From: JBLRWS01 sp047921075 | GTDB taxonomy: Bacteria > Bacteroidota > Rhodothermia > Balneolales > Balneolaceae | Direction of reading: 5' to 3' | DNA length: 64,000 nucleotides | Assembly (NCBI GenBank): GCA_047921075.1 | Contig: JBLRWS010000005.1 | Span: 1 to 64,000, forward strand | Part shown: positions 1 through 9,440 of the stretch, one piece after another | How the letters are laid out: each line of letters begins with the position of its first letter | Position numbering within the stretch: position 1 is the stretch's first letter | Notes under the pieces: generated by a model | What the model was told of the DNA's origin: nothing | What the model saw: the letters and a program-made list of their open reading frames with translations, nothing else | Databases searched by the model: none | Position numbers and translations under genes: made by a program

Positions 1-1
1 G

Positions 2-1726
2 CTACGTTTCACCCGTGCTACGCTGTTCTTCGGATGTTTTCCGCGTTCGGGCGATGGAGCGGCTGAGGATAAAAACGGGGATGAGGCCCACCAGTACAAT
101 AGCCAGCGCCGCCCCGGATGATTCCGCCAGCCGTTCGTCGGATGCCAGGCGGTAAACCTGTACCGCCAGCGTATCGAAGTTGAAGGGGCGTACAATAATG
201 GTGGCCGGCAACTCTTTGATTACATCCACAACCACCAGCATGATGGCGGCAAACAGGCTTCCCGACATCATCGGGATGTGAATGTTGCGCAGAATCTTTC
301 CATATCCGTACCCCATGCCCCGCGCGGCTTCGTCCATGTTCGGGGTGATATTGCCCAGGCTCGCTTCCACCGTCTGAAACGCCACGGCCAGGAAGCGCAC
401 AACATAGGCAAAGATCAGCGCTGCGATGGTACCGCTGAGGAGGAGTCCGCTGGAGATCCCCACATGCTCGCGGAGCCACGCGTCGAGGGTGTTATCGAGC
501 CAGCCGAACGGAATCAAAATGCCCACGGCAATAACGGAGCCGGGAATGGCGTACCCCATCGATCCGATACGTGTGGCTACCTTCGTGATCCACGAGGGGT
601 TGAGCCGCACGCCGTACGCCATAATCAGCGCGACCAGCAGCGCGATGAGGCCGGCAATGACCGCCACCAGCACGGTGTTGAGTCCAAACTGAACAAAGCG
701 GGCATCCACCGCCACATCAAAATTGGAAACCATCATTTCAAAAAGCACACCCACGGGAACCAGAAAACCGACTACCACCGGGATGGCGCAGAACAGTGTG
801 CTGCCCCACGCTTTCCATCCGCTCAATTCGTATACATACAGACGCCGGAAACGGGCCGTATCTCCCGATTTACGCGACATTTTTTTGCGCGACCACCGCT
901 CCAGCAGAATGAGCAGCAGAACAAAAGCCAGTAAAAAAGCAGAGAGCTGCGCGGCGGCTACCCGTTCACCCAGCCCGAACCAGGTGCGGTAGATACCGGT
1001 GGTAAACGTTTGGATGCCAAAATAATCGACGGTGCCGAAATCGTTCAGGGTCTCCATCAGCGCCAGTGCCATCCCCGCGGCGATGGATGGGCGCGCAAGG
1101 GGCAGGGCAATTTTGTAGAAGCTCTCCACCGGGGTTGCGCCCAGGCTGCGGCTCGCTTCCAGCAAGGAGGCCGACTGCTCTAAAAATGCGGCACGGGTAA
1201 GCAAGTACACATACGGGAAAAAGACGAACGACATCAAGAGCATGGCACCGCCCAGGCTGCGCACATTGGGGAACCAGTAATCGCCGTATTGCCAGCCCAT
1301 TAGATCGCGCAGCATCTGCTGTACCGGCCCGGTAAACGCCAAAAAATCGGTATAGGTGTAGGCCATCAGATAGGCGGGAACAGCCATCGGTAAAATCAAC
1401 AGCCACGGAAACCAGCGGCTGCCGGGAAACCGGCACATGGTAACCAGCCAGGCCGTTCCCACACCGAGGATGAAGACGCCGGTGCCGACTCCGATCATCA
1501 GCCAGAACGAATTTTTAACGTATTCGGGCAGAACAGTGGCGGCCAGATGATCCCACACATCTCCGCTGGATGCAAATAGATTCACCGCAACGGTAATGAC
1601 CGGAATGGCAACCAAAAACGCGATGAGAAGGGTGGCGTACGTCCATGTACGGGAAAACGTTTTTCGCTTTTTTTGGCCGGGCCATCGCACCGGTAAGTCT
1701 TTGAACCGCTCCAGATTCTTAATCAT
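2..1726 (-). CDS. Iron(III)-type ABC transporter permease (FbpB/SfuB-like, two permease units)
   Basis: A 574-residue inner-membrane permease with about twelve predicted transmembrane segments, built as two fused binding-protein-dependent permease units. Each unit has the cytoplasmic EAA coupling loop that docks on the ATPase: EASRSLGATP near residue 190 and DEAARGMGYG near residue 470. This double-unit layout is typical of FbpB/SfuB ferric-iron importers; ThiP-like thiamine permeases share it, so the substrate is inferred. The ATPase and binding protein are not in the window and could lie to the left. The start codon overlaps the upstream oxidoreductase stop as ATGA, so the two genes are translationally coupled. 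The stop codon is at bases 2-4, so the gene is complete. Confidence 0.85.
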   Translation of the reverse strand: MIKNLERFKDLPVRWPGQKKRKTFSRTWTYATLLIAFLVAIPVITVAVNLFASSGDVWDHLAATVLPEYVKNSFWLMIGVGTGVFILGVGTAWLVTMCRFPGSRWFPWLLILPMAVPAYLMAYTYTDFLAFTGPVQQMLRDLMGWQYGDYWFPNVRSLGGAMLLMSFVFFPYVYLLTRAAFLEQSASLLEASRSLGATPVESFYKIALPLARPSIAAGMALALMETLNDFGTVDYFGIQTFTTGIYRTWFGLGERVAAAQLSAFLLAFVLLLILLERWSRKKMSRKSGDTARFRRLYVYELSGWKAWGSTLFCAIPVVVGFLVPVGVLFEMMVSNFDVAVDARFVQFGLNTVLVAVIAGLIALLVALIMAYGVRLNPSWITKVATRIGSMGYAIPGSVIAVGILIPFGWLDNTLDAWLREHVGISSGLLLSGTIAALIFAYVVRFLAVAFQTVEASLGNITPNMDEAARGMGYGYGKILRNIHIPMMSGSLFAAIMLVVVDVIKELPATIIVRPFNFDTLAVQVYRLASDERLAESSGAALAIVLVGLIPVFILSRSIARTRKTSEEQRSTGET

Positions 1727-3168
1727 AGGTCGGATATACCGCTGGTTTTAAGTCCAAACCGTTCGCGCAGCGCAAGGGTGGCCGCATGGTAGCCGCACAT
1801 CCCGTGCACACCGCCGCCGGGAGGCGTAGAGGAAGAGCAGATGTAGAGCCCGGGAGATGCCGTGGCGTAGGGACGGATAAAGCTGTGAGGCCGCGTAAAA
1901 AGCTGGGTGATATCCTGCCGTCCGCCGTTGATATCGCCGCCGATATAGTTGGCATTGTAGGCGTGAAACTGGCCCGTGTGCATCGTTCGCCGCTCCATCA
2001 CCACATCCTGAAAACCGGGCGCGTACCGCTCGATCTGCTGCTCAATGGCGCGGGTCATATCGGTGGTGGAACCGGGGGGCACGTGGCAGTATGCCCAAAG
2101 AGTGTGCCGGTTATCGGGCGTGCGCGATTCATCAAACAGGCTCTGCTGCGCAACCAGCACGTACGGTTTTTCGGGATGGACTCCCCGGTCCATCTCTGCT
2201 TCCGAGCGGGCAATCTCATCGAATGTGCCGCCGAGGTGAACGGTGCCGGCCCGCCGGCAATCGGCATCTTTCCAGGGCACCGGTTCACGCAATATATAGT
2301 CAATCTTGAACACGCCGTTTCCATATCGGTACGCCTCCAGCCGCTGGTTGTAAGCGTCGGGAAACCGGTGGCCGGCCATGGCCACAACTTGTTTGGGCGT
2401 TACATCAAACAGAATAGCGCGCGGTGAACCCAGCTCCCGGATGTCGGTTATGCGGCGATCGGTTTCAATCTCGCCACCGAGCGAGCGCAAAAGGGAGGCC
2501 ATCGATTCTGCGATCTGCTGCGATCCGCCTTTCGGAAGGGGCCATCCCGCTGCGTGACCCGCCGTGCCCAGTACCAGCCCGATAGCTGTGGTAGCCAGGC
2601 TGTTGAGCGGTAAAATACTGTGTGCGGCAATTCCGGCAAAGAGTGCCTGCGCCTCTACGGTTTTAAACCGGTGGCGAAACAGCGTGGCGGGGAGCAGCGC
2701 TTTCATCCCAAACCGGGCAAGCTGAATCGGGTGGCGGGGAATCGACAGCGGGCCCAGAAAATCACGGGTGAGGCCGTCCCATTGCTCCACCAGAGGCTCC
2801 ATCAGAGCCCGGTACGTTGACTGATCCGCACCCAGCCCGGCCGCCGTCTTCTGAACGGAGCGATGCATGGCCACAGCGGGGCGGTCGTCGAGCGGATGGG
2901 CGAGGGGAAGTTCCGGGTGAATCCACTCCAGGCCGTGCTCGTTCAGCGGCAATTGTTGCATAAAAGGCGAGGAGGCCGCCATCGGGTGAATGGCCGAGCA
3001 GATGTCGTGCAGTACATCCGGTTGCATCAACGCCTGTGTGCGCATGCCGCCGCCAATGGTGCCGGAGGCTTCCATCACCACCACCTGTACACCCTCCATG
3101 GCAAGGCGTATAGCCGCTGCAAGGCCATTGGGCCCCGACCCGATTACCACCGCATCGTATCTGTTCAT
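1723..3168 (-). CDS. FAD-dependent oxidoreductase, phytoene dehydrogenase/PYROXD2-like
   Basis: A 481-residue flavoprotein of the phytoene-dehydrogenase-like superfamily. An N-terminal Rossmann dinucleotide motif is clear (GSGPNG at residues 10-15, then an acidic residue ending strand 2 at VVVMEAS), followed by the GGGMRT segment usual in this superfamily. A C-terminal FAD-contact stretch reads PGLYICSSSTPPGGGVHGMCG (split: PGLYICSSST and PPGGGVHGMCG). The closest group I recognise is PYROXD2-like proteins rather than a true carotene desaturase. No other carotenoid gene is nearby, so a role in retinal or carotenoid supply for the rhodopsin in this window cannot be claimed. Its stop overlaps the iron-permease start by four bases. 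Confidence 0.8.
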   Translation of the reverse strand: MNRYDAVVIGSGPNGLAAAIRLAMEGVQVVVMEASGTIGGGMRTQALMQPDVLHDICSAIHPMAASSPFMQQLPLNEHGLEWIHPELPLAHPLDDRPAVAMHRSVQKTAAGLGADQSTYRALMEPLVEQWDGLTRDFLGPLSIPRHPIQLARFGMKALLPATLFRHRFKTVEAQALFAGIAAHSILPLNSLATTAIGLVLGTAGHAAGWPLPKGGSQQIAESMASLLRSLGGEIETDRRITDIRELGSPRAILFDVTPKQVVAMAGHRFPDAYNQRLEAYRYGNGVFKIDYILREPVPWKDADCRRAGTVHLGGTFDEIARSEAEMDRGVHPEKPYVLVAQQSLFDESRTPDNRHTLWAYCHVPPGSTTDMTRAIEQQIERYAPGFQDVVMERRTMHTGQFHAYNANYIGGDINGGRQDITQLFTRPHSFIRPYATASPGLYICSSSTPPGGGVHGMCGYHAATLALRERFGLKTSGISDL

Positions 3169-3292
3169 TTTTTTTGGATTGATTGGCTCAAAGGTACGGA
3201 AACCATCAGGAAAGGGGAAAATGTTCGAATGCAGGTGAGGCTTTTTCTACAAAGTCCTATATTGCAGCAAATCACGATAAAAAAGAGATCTG

Positions 3293-4000
3293 ATGACTAC
3301 CATACCATGCGTTCTGTGCGAGAGTGGTGAAACCTCACCCATCCACACAGACACAACCCGAATGCAGCACACGAGAACCTATCATGAATGCAGCAACTGC
3401 AAGGTTATTTTTGTAGCACCTGACGAGCGGCTGCGTCCCACCGAAGAACGGGCGAGATACGATATGCACGAAAATGATCCGGATGACCCGAACTATCGCT
3501 CGTTTCTGAATCAACTGTTTGAGCCGGTGGCCCGGCGTATTCCTGAGCAGAGCAGCGGACTCGATTTTGGTTCCGGCCCCGGACCCACGCTGCATCGGAT
3601 GTTTGAGGAGGCGGGCCATTCCATGGCCATTTACGATCCGTTCTACGCCGATGATCCATCGGTATTCGAAACAGAGTACGATTTTATCACCACCAGCGAA
3701 ACGGCCGAACACCTCTACTATCCGATGGATGAGTTTGAACGGTTGTGGAAGTGCCTGAAACCGGGCGGCACTCTGGGTATAATGACCAGCCTGGCACCCG
3801 ATACGGAAGACTTTGGCAGCTGGCATTACAAAAATGATGATACGCACGTGACCTTCTACCGTCCGGAAACGTTTGCGTTCATGGCGCGGCAGTGGGAGGC
3901 ACCGCTGGAGGTGGTCTCCGACCGGGTGATACTGCTCGAAAAACTGGAGGTGGAGGAGCCGCAGCGGCGTTACTCGTTGTCGTTTACCTCCAGCATCTGA
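3293..4000 (+). CDS. Class I SAM-dependent methyltransferase with N-terminal zinc-binding Cys cluster
   Basis: A 235-residue protein. Cysteines C6, C9, C33 and C36 form a CxxC-x23-CxxC pattern that probably binds zinc. The SAM-binding motif I is LDFGSGPGP at residues 90-98, and a later LKPGGTLGIMTS segment matches the usual post-motif III region of Methyltransf_11/23 families. The substrate is unknown. A CxxC knuckle before a methyltransferase domain is common in sugar C-methyltransferases and rRNA methyltransferases, but the rest is too short for the sugar group. The last 31 bases overlap the 3' end of the convergent adenine deaminase gene. Confidence 0.75.
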   Translation: MTTIPCVLCESGETSPIHTDTTRMQHTRTYHECSNCKVIFVAPDERLRPTEERARYDMHENDPDDPNYRSFLNQLFEPVARRIPEQSSGLDFGSGPGPTLHRMFEEAGHSMAIYDPFYADDPSVFETEYDFITTSETAEHLYYPMDEFERLWKCLKPGGTLGIMTSLAPDTEDFGSWHYKNDDTHVTFYRPETFAFMARQWEAPLEVVSDRVILLEKLEVEEPQRRYSLSFTSSI

Positions 4001-5622
4001 AACTCGAAAGAGGCACCGTCAAACAGCCCTTTGTCGCTCAGTTTCAGTGCCGGTATCACCAGCAGTGCCATAAATGAGATGGTCATGAAGGGTGAATTCA
4101 ACGTGCTTCCGAGATCGAGAGCCCGTCGGGTCAGTGCCTTGTAGGCTCCGCCAACCTCATCGGCCGGCCGCGTGCTCATCAGTCCGCCTACCGGAAGCGC
4201 CAGCGTGTGAACACCGTCCCCATCGGCTACCGATATTCCGCCGCCCGACTCCATCAGGGCGTTCACGGCCCGGCAGATCGCTTCATCATCGCATCCCACC
4301 GCGATGATATTGTGTGAATCGTGCGCAACCGACGATGCGATGGCGCCGCTTTTCATCCCAAAATTGCGAATAAACGCCACCGCAGGCTCCGCCTTTTGAT
4401 AGCGGTTTACGACCACCATCTTGAGAATGTCGTTTTCGGGATCAGCCTGTATCGCTCCGTTTTTGATTGGCAGGCGGTGGATCTCCTCGTTTGTGACCAG
4501 CTCTCCATCTTCTGCCACAATCACCCGAACCGCAGCACGTGGTGCATCGGGTGAAGAGGCCGGAATGGCAAATTGCTCGGGCGAAAGCGCATATCCCGAA
4601 AACTGATTGATAGGCTCTGTTTCCGTGACGCGAAACGACTCGTTTCCATCGGCATAGACGCACTCACCTTCAATCCAGGTCTCGTCCACCTCGAAGGATG
4701 TAAGATCGCGGACCACCACAAAATCGGCGGGATCTCCCGGCTGCAGCAGGCCCACGGGCAGCCCGTAATGCTCCACGGCGTGCACATTGCAGGCGCGAAG
4801 CACATCGTAGAGCGGATATCCTTTTGCCACGGCACGGGCAGCCAGTTGGTTGATGTGGCCCTCAAGCAGATCGTCGGGATGTTTATCATCCGAACAGAAC
4901 ATCACCATCTCCGGCCGCTCGCCCAGAATAGGGATGAGCGCCTCAAAGTTTTTAGCGGCGCTTCCTTCACGAATGGCAACCTTCATGCCTGCATCCGCTT
5001 TGTCGCGCGCCTCCTGCAGGGTGCTGCTCTCATGATCGGTGGTGATGCCTGCCTCTGCATAGCGGCGTGCATCACTGCCCGTCACGCCGGGAGCGTGTCC
5101 GTCAACCGGTTTTCCGCGTTCGAGCGCAGCATTGATTTTGGCCATCACCATCTCATCGCGCTGCAGTGCGCCCGGCCAGTTCATCATCTCGGCGAGGTAA
5201 AGTACATCATCCCGATCCAGCAGCTGCGCCACATCGTCAACGTCCAGCACGGCGCCGGATGTCTCAAACGGCGTGGCCGGCACACAGGAGGGGGCTCCAA
5301 AATAGAATTTGAGCGGTACGCGCGATCCGTTTTCAATCATAAACCGCACACCCTCCATCCCGCACACATTGGCAATCTCATGAGGATCGGAAACGGTGGC
5401 CACGGTGCCGTGGTGTACAGCCATGCGGGCAAATTCGGAAGGCACCAGCATCGAGCTTTCGATGTGAATGTGGGAATCCACAAAACCGGGCATGATAAAT
5501 CGCCGGGGCACCTCGCCATCCACCTCTGTAACGGCATCGACCTCTCCGTTTTTAATCTGAATGGCTCCGTTAAACGTACGTCGGTTTACAGGGTCTACAA
5601 TAATGCCTTTGATGGTGTGCAT
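3970..5622 (-). CDS. ade: Adenine deaminase
   Basis: Deaminates adenine to hypoxanthine in purine salvage; 550 residues from the chosen ATG, close to the family's usual 570-590. The amidohydrolase metal-binding site is FVDSHIHIESSM (H51 and H53), followed by HHGTVATVSDPHEIANV (split: HHGTVATVSDPHE, IANV), diagnostic of bacterial Ade. The C-terminal SFMALLVIPALKLSD is also characteristic. The reading frame stays open 28 codons further upstream to 5706, but homology begins at MHTIKGIIVDP and the longer form would run towards the start of the divergent gene. The 3' end overlaps the convergent methyltransferase gene. An adenine phosphoribosyltransferase lies near 59.7 kb, so both salvage routes are present. 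Confidence 0.92.
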   Translation of the reverse strand: MHTIKGIIVDPVNRRTFNGAIQIKNGEVDAVTEVDGEVPRRFIMPGFVDSHIHIESSMLVPSEFARMAVHHGTVATVSDPHEIANVCGMEGVRFMIENGSRVPLKFYFGAPSCVPATPFETSGAVLDVDDVAQLLDRDDVLYLAEMMNWPGALQRDEMVMAKINAALERGKPVDGHAPGVTGSDARRYAEAGITTDHESSTLQEARDKADAGMKVAIREGSAAKNFEALIPILGERPEMVMFCSDDKHPDDLLEGHINQLAARAVAKGYPLYDVLRACNVHAVEHYGLPVGLLQPGDPADFVVVRDLTSFEVDETWIEGECVYADGNESFRVTETEPINQFSGYALSPEQFAIPASSPDAPRAAVRVIVAEDGELVTNEEIHRLPIKNGAIQADPENDILKMVVVNRYQKAEPAVAFIRNFGMKSGAIASSVAHDSHNIIAVGCDDEAICRAVNALMESGGGISVADGDGVHTLALPVGGLMSTRPADEVGGAYKALTRRALDLGSTLNSPFMTISFMALLVIPALKLSDKGLFDGASFEFQMLEVNDNE

Positions 5623-5714
5623 GATGATTGAGGGGTTCAAACTATATGTGGTTTTGGTGAATACAAAATGTTGATATGGGAGCCTTCGTTCGATATATTC
5701 CGCCATATTGCCCT

Positions 5715-5963
5715 ATGATGTACGATCGAACATTTTTACATACCCTTATAGCGGCCCGAATGCCATTTGGCAGATACAAAGGGCGGCTGGTTCATACACT
5801 CCCGGTTCACTACCTGGAGTGGTTTCAGCGTACCGGTTTTCCGCCGGGAACGCTCGGGCAGCAGCTGGCCACGATGTACGAAATTAAGACCAACGGCCTC
5901 GATGCCATTCTGGAGCCCTTGCTGCGGACAGCGGGAAGCTACAAAGAGCGGAGACAAAAATGA
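5715..5963 (+). CDS. DUF3820 family protein
   Basis: A small protein of 82 residues (81 if the adjacent ATG at 5718 is used). The segments MPFGRYKGRL, LPVHYLEWF and LGQQLATMYEIKTNGLD match the DUF3820 family, often annotated as putative quorum-sensing-regulated virulence factor although no biochemical role is established. An in-frame ATG at 5676 is possible, but family similarity begins after 5715. The stop codon overlaps the next gene's start as ATGA, so it is translationally coupled to the AI-2E-family transporter. Confidence 0.82.
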   Translation: MMYDRTFLHTLIAARMPFGRYKGRLVHTLPVHYLEWFQRTGFPPGTLGQQLATMYEIKTNGLDAILEPLLRTAGSYKERRQK

Positions 5964-7177
5964 ACGCCGCCGGGCAGAAAATGGAATTTCCATGGTACGC
6001 CAAGTACACAGTGGTCTTGCTGGGTGTTATTTTAACGATTTATGCGGCCATTGAGGCGCGCGCCGTACTGCAGCCGCTGCTCTTCGCCTTCTTTTTATCG
6101 ATTTTATTGTCACCCTCGTGCGGATGGTTCGAGCGGCGGGGACTCCCCAGGGTGATCTCTACACTGCTTGGCATCATCATCGGGCTGCTGGTACTGTCGG
6201 GCCTGGTCTTTTTCTTCTACACGCAGCTGTTGGCCTTTGCCGATGATGTGTACCTGTTTCGGGAGCGATGGGAAAGCATCACAGAGAGTATTCGCGACTT
6301 TTTGAGTTCGTATGTCGGGTTTGCCAGCACCATCGATTTTGATGAGCTCACCAAATCACTTCTCGAATTTTTCGGCTCCAACACCGGGGCCTTTTTAAGC
6401 CAGGTGGCCGGCGTGGCGTCAACTTTTACGGCCATTGTACTGGTTCCGGTATTTATGTTTTTACTGCTCAATTTCCGGGAGTTTTTGAAAGAGTTTGTGT
6501 TTCGCCTGTTTGGCCGTGGCGACGACCAGGAAGTTGAAAAGGTGCGCCGCATTCTGAACAAAGTTAAGAAAGTGGTTCAAGGCTATATCACCGGCGTATT
6601 GATGGTGATTGTGATACTGGCCATACTGAACACCACGCTGTTGGTGATACTGGACGTAAAACACGCGGTCTTTTTCGGTGTGTTTGCCGCTGTGCTGAAC
6701 GTGATTCCATTTATTGGGCCGCTCATAGGCTCTGTTTTGCCCATTATCTACTCACTCATTACCACCGACTCCCTGCTGATTCCATTGCTGGTTCTGCTCG
6801 GGTTTTATGTGATCCAACTTTTTGAAAGCAATCTCTTTACACCGGTTATTGTGGGGAGCCAGGTCAGCATAAACGCATTTGTGGCACTGCTGCTCATTTT
6901 TATCGGTGCGCAGATTTGGGGGCTGGTTGGCATGATTTTGATTATTCCGGTCGGGGCTATCCTGAAGGTTATTTTTGACGAGGTAGAATCGCTGAAACCG
7001 TATGGCTATGTGATGGGGCGCGCACCCGCGGTTGTGAAAGAGAAAGGCCCGTTCGCAGTACGTATCAGCAATTTTGCCGAACGAGTTCGCTTCTCCATTC
7101 CGGGATTGGGCCGCTCAGCGGGTTCGCCGAAAGAGCCGGGCGAAGATGAGGAGCGTTCAGAAGGGGAGAAGGGATAG
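5960..7177 (+). CDS. AI-2E family transporter (PF01594-type membrane protein)
   Basis: A 405-residue inner-membrane protein with about eight hydrophobic segments in the pattern of the AI-2E family: an N-terminal pair, a soluble region around residues 85-150, then repeated helices including LNVIPFIGPLIGSVLPIIYS and a C-terminal IGAQIWGLVGMILIIPVGAI (conserved glycine- and proline-rich helices). Family members have been linked to autoinducer-2 export or to Na+/H+ antiport, so the substrate here is open. A charged tail of about 60 residues follows the last helix. It overlaps the DUF3820 gene by four bases and is probably cotranscribed with it. Confidence 0.85.
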   Translation: MNAAGQKMEFPWYAKYTVVLLGVILTIYAAIEARAVLQPLLFAFFLSILLSPSCGWFERRGLPRVISTLLGIIIGLLVLSGLVFFFYTQLLAFADDVYLFRERWESITESIRDFLSSYVGFASTIDFDELTKSLLEFFGSNTGAFLSQVAGVASTFTAIVLVPVFMFLLLNFREFLKEFVFRLFGRGDDQEVEKVRRILNKVKKVVQGYITGVLMVIVILAILNTTLLVILDVKHAVFFGVFAAVLNVIPFIGPLIGSVLPIIYSLITTDSLLIPLLVLLGFYVIQLFESNLFTPVIVGSQVSINAFVALLLIFIGAQIWGLVGMILIIPVGAILKVIFDEVESLKPYGYVMGRAPAVVKEKGPFAVRISNFAERVRFSIPGLGRSAGSPKEPGEDEERSEGEKG

Positions 7178-7192
7178 GATGTAAGCCCGTGT

Positions 7193-7654
7193 CTATGGTG
7201 TAAGTGGCGGAATCTGCCCTCTGATTTCACCCATTTGATGCCGGTTGGTACTGATGTTGAGGTAGAGCCGCCCTTCCTTCAGCGCATTACGCAGCGCTTC
7301 ATTCAAGGCAAATCGATTCTTCTCTGCCGAAAACGTGCCGTTTTTACGCTCTTCATCAATGGTATCTATCGAGAGGCGAAAAATGGGGTTGCCGCGGTCG
7401 CCGCGTGCACCGAACTGAACGTGAGCCGAGGTGTAATAACCACGCAGGTCGCTAAACTCGCCTTCTACAAACAGCGAATCGGATGTGGCGGTCACGGTAA
7501 AGGTTCCAAATCCGGCCGAGCGAACCGCAGGCACCTGCTCTTGCCCGGTCAGTGCTACCTGTGCCGAAATCTGCGCATGCGCAGGCAGCGCAGCCGCTGT
7601 CAGCAAGGCGGCGGTAAGGAGTAGTGACCGTATGAATGGTAAGGTTGTCATCAC
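7193..7654 (-). CDS. Secreted CHRD domain protein
   Basis: A 153-residue protein with a clear signal peptide (LLLTAALLTAAALPAHAQ, cleavage near residue 29). The mature part has the features of the CHRD domain: LTGQEQVPAVRSAGFGTFTV at its start, a central H-V-Q-F-G strand, and a final MGEIRGQIPP. Bacterial CHRD proteins are extracytoplasmic and of unknown biochemical function. Two consecutive ATG codons (7654 and 7651) are possible starts. It is monocistronic, convergent with the AI-2E-family gene 15 bases away and reading away from the next gene. Confidence 0.82.
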   Translation of the reverse strand: MMTTLPFIRSLLLTAALLTAAALPAHAQISAQVALTGQEQVPAVRSAGFGTFTVTATSDSLFVEGEFSDLRGYYTSAHVQFGARGDRGNPIFRLSIDTIDEERKNGTFSAEKNRFALNEALRNALKEGRLYLNISTNRHQMGEIRGQIPPLTP

Positions 7655-7723
7655 GGTGATTTCCGGTTTAGAAATGGATGGCTATAGTCTATTAACCAAC
7701 ATCTGTCGTTTAGGTTTCGTTGC

Positions 7724-9244
7724 TTATCCGCGTTTTTTAAGATCATAGAGATCGGTACGCCGATCTTTTAAAATACGAACGCTTCCTTTCTCATGCAGCT
7801 CAGTGAGCAGCTCAAGGTCCACATCCACAATCAGCATCATCTCCGTGTTCGGGGTGGCCTCGGTGCGGATGCCGTTGGTGGGAAAGGGAAAATCGCACGG
7901 CGTAAACACAACCGATTGCCCATACTGGATATCCATATTGTGCACTTTGGGCAGGTTGCCCACGCTGCCGGCTACAGCAACGTAACACTCATTTTCGATG
8001 GCACGGGCAGCGGCGCAGCTCCTCACGCGGGAGTATCCGTTCTGTGTATCGGTCATAAATGGTACAAACAGTATATCCATGCCCTCCAATGCTAAAAGAC
8101 GGCTTAGTTCTGGAAATTCTACATCGTAACAGATCAAAATTCCGATCCGTCCGGCATCGGTATCAAAGGTTTGAATGCGGCTGCCGCCACTCATTCCCCA
8201 CGCTTTTACCTCGTCGGGGGTTACGTGAATTTTTTCATACTTCTCAATCTCCCCATTACGCTTACACAGGTGACCCACGTTGAAGAGCCCGCCGTCTTCA
8301 CGCACTTCGGGCATACTGCCGGTAATGATGTTAATATTGTACGATACGGCAAATTCGCTGAATACATCACGAAGCCGATCGGTCTGCCTGGCCAGTTCGC
8401 GGATCGCTTCCGATTCGCTCATGTGGTTGAAATCGGCCATCAGCGGAGCGTTCACATATTCGGGAAACAGCAAAAAATCGGCTTCATAGCCCGACACGGC
8501 ATCCACAAAGTACTCGATCTGCTCCACCATCTCATCAAACGTACCGTAAGGGCGCATCTGCCACTGCACCAGGCCCATTCGTACATCCGTTTTGGACAGC
8601 CGCGGTGACGTTGTCGGCTTTTGATAATAAATATTGGTCCACTCCATCAAAACGGCATGCTCGTTGGAGGCGTTGTCGTCGGGAAGGTAATTTCGTACCA
8701 CCCGCTTTACAGTAAAATCGTTGGCCATCTGAAAGTTTAGCACCGGATCGTGAAGTTCCTGTCCCTTTACTTTGTTCAGATACTCGCGAGGTGAGAGGGT
8801 ATCAGAATGATCACCGTACCCCGGCATGCGTCCGCCAAATACAATGCTCTTCAGGTTCTTCTCTTCGCACACCTCCTTGCGATAGTCGTAGAGACGCCGG
8901 CCCAGCCGCAGTCCGCGAAAATCGGGGTGCACCATCAAATCGATTCCGTAGAGTGTATCGCCTTCATCGCTGTGTGTGCGGAAGGTGTCGTTATCGGTTA
9001 TTTCGGCATAGGTGTGCACATCATCAAAACGGTTGTAGTGAATGATGATAGAGAGCGCCGCAGCCACCATTTTGCCATCGGCACGGATCACAACCTGCCC
9101 CTCCGGAAACCGGCTAAGTAACGCTTCTACCTGTTTCTTTTCCCACGCTGCATTTTCAACATTGGGGTAGCAGATCTCCATCAATTCTCGTAATTCCGGG
9201 TAATCTTCTATTTTTAGATATTCTAAATCAATCTTGTTAGTCAT
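7724..9244 (-). CDS. Bifunctional GNAT N-acetyltransferase / carbon-nitrogen hydrolase (nitrilase superfamily)
   Basis: A 506-residue two-domain protein. Residues 1 to about 215 form a GNAT fold, with the acetyl-CoA loop near LMVHPDFRGLRLGRRLYDYR. From about residue 222 (VRMGLVQWQM) it is a nitrilase-superfamily hydrolase whose Glu-Lys-Cys triad is visible: E in LLFPEYV (about 260), K in EKIHVTP (about 339) and C in ILICYDVEFPE (about 373). This fusion is a known bacterial arrangement (YhcX-like) and probably acts as an amidase on an N-acylated small molecule; the substrate is unknown. It is monocistronic. Confidence 0.9.
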   Translation of the reverse strand: MTNKIDLEYLKIEDYPELRELMEICYPNVENAAWEKKQVEALLSRFPEGQVVIRADGKMVAAALSIIIHYNRFDDVHTYAEITDNDTFRTHSDEGDTLYGIDLMVHPDFRGLRLGRRLYDYRKEVCEEKNLKSIVFGGRMPGYGDHSDTLSPREYLNKVKGQELHDPVLNFQMANDFTVKRVVRNYLPDDNASNEHAVLMEWTNIYYQKPTTSPRLSKTDVRMGLVQWQMRPYGTFDEMVEQIEYFVDAVSGYEADFLLFPEYVNAPLMADFNHMSESEAIRELARQTDRLRDVFSEFAVSYNINIITGSMPEVREDGGLFNVGHLCKRNGEIEKYEKIHVTPDEVKAWGMSGGSRIQTFDTDAGRIGILICYDVEFPELSRLLALEGMDILFVPFMTDTQNGYSRVRSCAAARAIENECYVAVAGSVGNLPKVHNMDIQYGQSVVFTPCDFPFPTNGIRTEATPNTEMMLIVDVDLELLTELHEKGSVRILKDRRTDLYDLKKRG

Positions 9245-9440
9245 TGTCTTGCAATAAAATAAATATTTTTTATGTGGGAGCCCGCTTTGATGGAGAAGGC
9301 GGGAGTAATATACACCGAAGTTTGCTACTTACGGAATCGGGAATCATCGATTTTGAATGGACCGGGTGGTGGAATCGTTCTTTGGGTTGATCGTTTGTTT
9401 ACCGATTTTTATTCATCAAACCATACTCAATCGATGCTCT

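Noticed and set aside
1723..3168. Carotenoid desaturase CrtI supplying retinal for the rhodopsin
   Set aside because: The sequence fits PYROXD2-like oxidoreductases better, and no other carotenoid gene is nearby.
5623..5706. 28-codon N-terminal extension of adenine deaminase
   Set aside because: It precedes the conserved N-terminus and crowds the divergent gene's start region.
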